Part shown: positions 58,413 through 64,000 of the stretch, piece after piece
Layout: each line of letters starts with the position of its first letter
How positions within the stretch are numbered: the first letter of the stretch is position 1
Assembly (NCBI GenBank): GCA_029212785.1
Contig: JARGOG010000004.1
Coordinates: 1 to 64,000, forward strand
Reading direction: 5' to 3'
DNA length: 64,000 nucleotides
From: Thalassobaculaceae bacterium
GTDB taxonomy: Bacteria > Pseudomonadota > Alphaproteobacteria > Thalassobaculales > Thalassobaculaceae
Notes under the pieces: generated by a model
Told to the model about the DNA's origin: nothing
The model's input: only the letters and a program-made list of their open reading frames with translations
Database searches by the model: none
Made by a program: the position numbers and the translations under genes

Positions 58413-59396
58413 GTGAACCTGCGACAACTTGATCTGAACCTACTGGTCGCGCTCGACGCCCTACTCAAGGCCCGCCATGTGACCCGTGCCGGCCGGATGC
58501 TGGGGATCGGTCAGCCGGCGATGAGTGCGGCGCTTCAACGGCTGCGCGCGGTCTTCGACGACGACCTGCTGGTCAAGCAGGGGCGCGAGATGGTGCCGAC
58601 CGCCCGGGCGTTGGAGCTCGAACCGGAGCTCCGGCGGGTTCTGCGCGAGGTCGAACGGCTGGTCGGCGAGCGCGAGGCCTTCGATCCGGGACGAAGTGCG
58701 CGGTCGTTCGTGGTCCGACTGTCCGATCTACTCTCTTTTCTTCTGTTGCCCCATGCCGTGGCGACGATTTCCCGCGAGGCACCGGGGATCGCCCTGGAGG
58801 CGCTGCATCTCTCGCCCGAGGCGACGGTCGACGCCCTGGAAAGTGGCCGGGTGGATCTTGCGGTGAGCACGGGATTGTCCGTGCCGGCATCGATCTGCGC
58901 GTCGGCGGTGTGTCGCGATGAGGTGGTGGCGGTCAGTCGCCGCGGCCATCCCGCGGTCGATCGGCTCTGCGATGTCGACGTGTTCCTCGCACAGCGGCAC
59001 ATCAAGGTGGCGCAAAGCCCGATCGACGACCGTTTCGCCGACCGGCAGCTCGCCAAGCAGGGCCGAACCCGATCGGCGGCGCTGACGGTGCCGCACTGGC
59101 TGGCCGTTCCACCGATCGTGGCGACCTCGGACATGATCGCGACAATGCCCGCCAGCCTGGCCCGGCGCTACGCGGCGGACGGACATATCGTTCTGCATCG
59201 TCCGCCGTTCCCGGAGACCCGCTTCGACTGGTCGCTCTACTGGCATCGCCGGCATACGGGAGACCAGGGTCACATGTGGCTGCGGGGCGTGCTGACGACC
59301 GCCGCCGCAGACGCTTTTCGCTTGGGGGCGGAGACAGGCGATGAAACGGGGACGGTGCAGCGATTGAACCCGGCTGTCGGCGGCACGATGCCCTGA
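58413..59396 (+). CDS. LysR family transcriptional regulator (NodD/LinR-like)
   Basis: A 327-residue LysR regulator. LDLNLLVALDALLKARHVTRAG near residues 6-27 and IGQPAMSAALQRLR near 32-45 form the winged helix; the effector domain follows. The N-terminal pattern LRQLDLNLLVALDALL is that of the NodD/LinR/PcpR group. The GTG start at 58413 lies 10 bases after the CoA-transferase stop, so the regulator is the last gene of the operon instead of being divergent. It ends before a strong hairpin shared with the convergent groEL gene. Confidence 0.9.
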   Translation: MNLRQLDLNLLVALDALLKARHVTRAGRMLGIGQPAMSAALQRLRAVFDDDLLVKQGREMVPTARALELEPELRRVLREVERLVGEREAFDPGRSARSFVVRLSDLLSFLLLPHAVATISREAPGIALEALHLSPEATVDALESGRVDLAVSTGLSVPASICASAVCRDEVVAVSRRGHPAVDRLCDVDVFLAQRHIKVAQSPIDDRFADRQLAKQGRTRSAALTVPHWLAVPPIVATSDMIATMPASLARRYAADGHIVLHRPPFPETRFDWSLYWHRRHTGDQGHMWLRGVLTTAAADAFRLGAETGDETGTVQRLNPAVGGTMP

Positions 59397-59404
59397 CTTC
59401 AAGG

Positions 59405-59441
59405 TCCGCCGACGGGAACAGGGATTGATCCCGTCGGCGGA
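59405..59441. terminator. Strong bidirectional terminator between the LysR and groEL genes
   Basis: TCCGCCGACGGGA and TCCCGTCGGCGGA form a perfect 13-base stem with an 11-base loop, 9 bases from each of the two convergent stops. There is no long U-run on either side, but its position and strength make a shared terminator the best reading. Confidence 0.7.
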
Positions 59442-59450
59442 TGAATTGAC

Positions 59451-61402
<1,952 letters not shown>

Positions 61403-61438
61403 TTCTGGTCTCCTCGACCGGCATTCTCGTTCGCGCTT

Positions 61439-61465
61439 TTGGCACTCTCCTGTCGAGAGTGCCAA
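61439..61465. promoter_or_regulatory. CIRCE element (HrcA operator) of the groESL operon
   Basis: TTGGCACTC-N9-GAGTGCCAA is a perfect inverted repeat, 37 bases upstream of the groES ATG. It differs from the consensus TTAGCACTC-N9-GAGTGCTAA only by the A-to-G change in the third base of each arm, a compensated change that keeps the dyad. HrcA repression, relieved by heat, is expected. Confidence 0.9.
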
Positions 61466-61582
61466 GCGGCTCGCCATAAGTGGTGCGCCGAGGTCTCGGT
61501 TACGATGTCTAAGTTTGTAGAATGTCCTAAGTTCGACAAACGTCTCTGGATGTGACGGTGACGAGCGCCGAGCGAGACGCGT

Positions 61583-62428
61583 TCACCGCTCGGTCAGTGC
61601 GAGCAGGATGTCGGCGTACCAGGTGCAGTTCAGGCCGAGAGCCTCGTCCTGCTCAAGGTCGCGGGATCCGAGATCGAGCCGCGAGGAATGGATTCCGAGC
61701 AGCAGCCACGGCACGTCCTCGAGATCGGATCTGCGACCGGTGTGCCGTCGATCCACCGGCATCACGACCGGGGCGCCGCTGGTGCCGCGGTGGGTACGCG
61801 CATCGGTCAGAAAATATCCCTGGCCCTGAAACCGCAAACCGAAGGACGAGGCGAGAGCGGCCTGCCGGACCACCGGCATGTGGTGCAGGGTGTCGTGAAA
61901 CCCGAGTGGATACCCGACGACCATCAGGGTGCATCCGACCTCGACCCGGTCGGTGGCGCCGACCAGATTGTCGGGCGTGAAGGCGCGGTAGGCCGTGGTG
62001 TCGGGCAGGGCGTTCCGGTCGATGGCGATCACCGCCACGTCCACCCGGCCTCCGCCGTCGACGCCATCCCGCCAGAGCGGCTGGCCGTCGCGGTACAGTG
62101 GGATCGAGAAGCCCGTCGAGGCGGCGAGGTTGCAGTCGTCTGTATGCAACTCGATCAGGATCCGGCTGGGATTATGGCCGCTGATCGCATCCCGCAGCAC
62201 GTGCCGGCTGGTCACCAGGAAAAGCCCGGTGTCGCGCTCGAAGAAAAAGCCACTGGCATTGGTCAGATGGATCTGACCGTCGTAGGTGGATAGGCGAAGC
62301 GCCGTCAGCAGGATCGGCTCGCTGGTGCGTTCGGTTGGCCCTTTTTCCTCATCGGCGGCGCTCAGCGGGAGGCCTTCGGCGGGCTGATCGTAGGTGCCGC
62401 CGACGAGGTCCGCTGTGGGGTCGTTCAT
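61583..62428 (-). CDS. Trypsin-like serine protease, no signal peptide, no PDZ
   Basis: A 281-residue protein with a chymotrypsin-fold triad: His76 (LVTSRHVLRD), Asp130 (RVDVAVIAI) and Ser217 (RGTSGAPVV). It lacks an N-terminal signal peptide or membrane anchor and has no PDZ domain, so it is shorter than DegP/HtrA and should be cytoplasmic if translated as predicted. The ATG at 62428 overlaps the hflC stop as ATGA, so it is translated from the hflKC message. In many alphaproteobacteria a periplasmic DegP follows hflKC; here that place is taken by this unusual protease. It may act on damaged proteins with the adjacent groESL system; substrate unknown. Confidence 0.8.
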   Translation of the reverse strand: MNDPTADLVGGTYDQPAEGLPLSAADEEKGPTERTSEPILLTALRLSTYDGQIHLTNASGFFFERDTGLFLVTSRHVLRDAISGHNPSRILIELHTDDCNLAASTGFSIPLYRDGQPLWRDGVDGGGRVDVAVIAIDRNALPDTTAYRAFTPDNLVGATDRVEVGCTLMVVGYPLGFHDTLHHMPVVRQAALASSFGLRFQGQGYFLTDARTHRGTSGAPVVMPVDRRHTGRRSDLEDVPWLLLGIHSSRLDLGSRDLEQDEALGLNCTWYADILLALTER

Positions 62429-63429
62429 TGGGTCGCCGCAGGTTGCGGCGGAGCGCCCCCGGTCGGGAGTGCTTCCAGTCCCTTCAGAAGCCCGAACAGG
62501 TCGCTGTCGGTCGACAGCACGAGCGTCGAGTTCTCGGCGATGATCGAGCGGTAGGACTGCATCATCCGCGTGAACTCGTAGAACGCGACCGATTCGGGCG
62601 ACTGATTGTAGGCGTCGGCATAGATCGCCGAGGCAGTGGCGTCGGCCACGCCGCGAATCTCCTCGACCGCCCGATAGGCTTCGGACTGCACCTTGTTGAG
62701 GTCCCGCACTCGGTTACCCCGGATACGGGCGGCCTCTCCGTTGCCTTCCGACAGGAAGCGCTCGGCGATCTGCCGGCGTTCGCTGATCATCCGGTCGTAG
62801 ATCTTCGGGCGCACACTTTCATTGTAGTTGATCCGCTTGAAGCGGATGTCGAGCAGTTCGATGCCGAACACCTGGACCTTCTCGGCGGCAGCCTCGAAGA
62901 TCTCTTCCTCGACCAGCTTGCGACCCTTCTGGATCGGCACCAGCGCGCCAATGTTCTGCGCCGTCTCCACATCGGACAGGACCGTGTCACGCAGCGGCTC
63001 CCGGTCCTTGGTCGTGCGGATGATCTCGATCAGCTCGTGCTTGGCGACCGCGTTCCTTGTTTCGCTGCCGAGAATGTCGTCCAGGCGCGACTGCGCGCTG
63101 CGCTCGTCGCGCAGTCGCAGGAAGTACTGAAGCGGGTCGGTGATGCGCCAACGCGCGAACAGGTCGACGGAGATGTAGAGCTTGTCCTTGGTCGGCATGT
63201 CGGACGGGCTGCCGTCCCATTCCAGGACCCGTTTGTCGATCGGATTGACGTCCTGGACGAACGGGACCTTGAGCTTCAATCCCGCCGTTGTGACCGGCTC
63301 GCCCACCGGCTTGCCGAATTGGGTGATGATGACCTGTTCGACTTCGGTGACGACGTAGACGGCGCTGGAGACCACGTAGAGGCCGGCGAGTACCGCCACG
63401 ACGGCGGCGATCATGACGATCCGTTTCAT
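62425..63429 (-). CDS. hflC: Protease modulator HflC (SPFH/band 7)
   Basis: A 334-residue HflC. One N-terminal membrane segment (about 4-27) is followed by an SPFH domain: EVEQVIITQFGKPVGEPV near 29-46, LYISVDLFARWRITDPLQYF near 84-103, and a coiled-coil SERRQIAERFLSEGNGEAARIRG near 215-237. With HflK it forms a large cage around the membrane protease FtsH and limits its access to membrane proteins. The ATG at 63429 overlaps the hflK stop and its stop overlaps the protease start, so three genes are coupled. Confidence 0.95.
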   Translation of the reverse strand: MKRIVMIAAVVAVLAGLYVVSSAVYVVTEVEQVIITQFGKPVGEPVTTAGLKLKVPFVQDVNPIDKRVLEWDGSPSDMPTKDKLYISVDLFARWRITDPLQYFLRLRDERSAQSRLDDILGSETRNAVAKHELIEIIRTTKDREPLRDTVLSDVETAQNIGALVPIQKGRKLVEEEIFEAAAEKVQVFGIELLDIRFKRINYNESVRPKIYDRMISERRQIAERFLSEGNGEAARIRGNRVRDLNKVQSEAYRAVEEIRGVADATASAIYADAYNQSPESVAFYEFTRMMQSYRSIIAENSTLVLSTDSDLFGLLKGLEALPTGGAPPQPAATQ

Positions 63430-64000
63430 CGCGGGACTCCAAGGCCGGGGGTGAGGTTCATCAGCGGCAGGATGCCGGACAGGTTGCCGTCGACGATCAC
63501 GGTCGACCGGATGGTGGGCATGACGTCCTGCATCGTCTCGATATAGATCCGTCGGCGGGTGACCTCCGGCGCCTTGAGATACTCGGCGAACAGCGCCCGG
63601 AACCGGGCGGCATCACCTTCGGCCTCGTTGATGCGCTTCAACCGGTACCCGTCGGCCTCGCGGATCCGCTGATCTTTCTCGCCTTCGGCCAGCGGGATCA
63701 CCTTGTTGTAGTCCCGTCGCGCCTCGTTGATCAGCTTCTCCTTCTCCTGCTGGGCCTGGTTGACCTCGTTGAACGAGGCCTGGACCGGCTTCGGCGGATT
63801 GATGTTCTTCAGTTGGACCTGGTCGATGCTGATGCCGAGCGCGTATTTCACCGTCAGGGCCTGCATCTTGGTCAGCGCCTCGGACTCGATCTCCTGGCGG
63901 CCGACCGTGATGACCTCGTCCACGGTGCGGTCGCCGACGACCTCGCGCATGACGGATTCCGACGCATATCGGAGGGTCTCGCTCGGGTCGCGGACCTCGA
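63426..64000 (-). CDS. hflK: FtsH protease activity modulator HflK, C-terminal part (starts outside the window)
   Basis: The minus-strand frame is open to the window edge; an internal ATG at 63950 is not the true start because the upstream codons read EVRDPSETLRYASESV, a normal HflK stretch. About 191 codons are visible: VDEVITVGRQEIESEALTKMQ, the SPFH part with VQLKNINPPKPVQASFNEVNQAQQEKEK, the coiled-coil READGYRLKRINEAEGDAARF, and the C-terminal YLKAPEVTRRRIYIETMQDV. HflK pairs with HflC to modulate FtsH. The N-terminus, membrane segment and promoter lie outside the window. Confidence 0.95.
   Translation of the reverse strand, partial: EVRDPSETLRYASESVMREVVGDRTVDEVITVGRQEIESEALTKMQALTVKYALGISIDQVQLKNINPPKPVQASFNEVNQAQQEKEKLINEARRDYNKVIPLAEGEKDQRIREADGYRLKRINEAEGDAARFRALFAEYLKAPEVTRRRIYIETMQDVMPTIRSTVIVDGNLSGILPLMNLTPGLGVPR

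Overview
The window is a high-GC (by eye about two thirds G+C), almost gap-free stretch of bacterial chromosome holding 54 protein genes. No RNA gene, transposase, integrase or CRISPR array was seen. The gene content points to an alphaproteobacterium, probably a free-living or marine Rhodospirillales-like heterotroph: paired TTT, TRAP and ABC uptake systems, CaiB CoA-transferases, MmgE/PrpD proteins, hydantoinases, a taurine:pyruvate transaminase and its MocR regulator, hflKC, and a CIRCE-controlled groESL. The lineage is inference from gene content, not from a marker gene.

Layout. 1-732 is the start of an outward-reading DUF4347/RTX surface protein. 1003-3909 is a three-gene operon (MmgE/PrpD, SDR, Asp/Glu-racemase-like). 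3906-6799 (minus) is a LysR regulator coupled to an FMN/4Fe-4S/FAD ene-reductase, divergent from 6945-16310, which carries a complete tripartite tricarboxylate transporter (TctC-B-A), a class IV aminotransferase, hydantoinase/oxoprolinase HyuB-HyuA and a ThDP enzyme. 16527-22512 is an amine block: taurine:pyruvate aminotransferase, a TauR-like MocR regulator, an XRE-cupin regulator and a dimethylglycine/sarcosine-dehydrogenase-like flavoprotein. 22714-26431 holds a DEAD-box RNA helicase and an amidase.

26451-43314 is the most unusual part: a catabolic island with three PuuE-type polysaccharide-deacetylase-fold hydrolases, two isochorismatase-fold amidases, MmgE/PrpD, an FAD fumarate-reductase-like enzyme, a TRAP transporter, a nitroreductase-methyltransferase fusion, a dihydropyrimidinase-like cyclic amidohydrolase, an AtuA/DUF4387 pair, a KKCGH-type C-C lyase and a GntR/FCD regulator. 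Three of its divergent promoter regions carry the same palindromic core TGTCAACAGTT, and a half-site lies in front of the GntR gene, so the island looks like one regulon. A likely logic is: import of a carboxylated cyclic imide or ureide, ring opening, loss of the amide or carbamoyl group, then isomerisation and C-C cleavage of the resulting branched dicarboxylate. This is inference from enzyme families; no substrate is proven.

43473-53717 holds an alpha/beta hydrolase, a DUF2254 membrane protein, an LLM-class flavin monooxygenase, a full dipeptide-type ABC transporter and an amidohydrolase. 53738-59396 holds a phosphonopyruvate hydrolase (290 residues with Thr118, the hydrolase-type residue), a GMC oxidoreductase, a HAD hydrolase, a CaiB CoA-transferase and a LysR regulator. 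59451-64000 (minus) is a proteostasis block: hflK-hflC overlapping a trypsin-like protease that lacks a signal peptide and PDZ domains, then CIRCE-groES-groEL, where GroEL has no GGM tail.

Starts were chosen from ribosome-binding sites, ATGA/GTGA overlaps and family lengths, and often lie downstream of the longest open frame.
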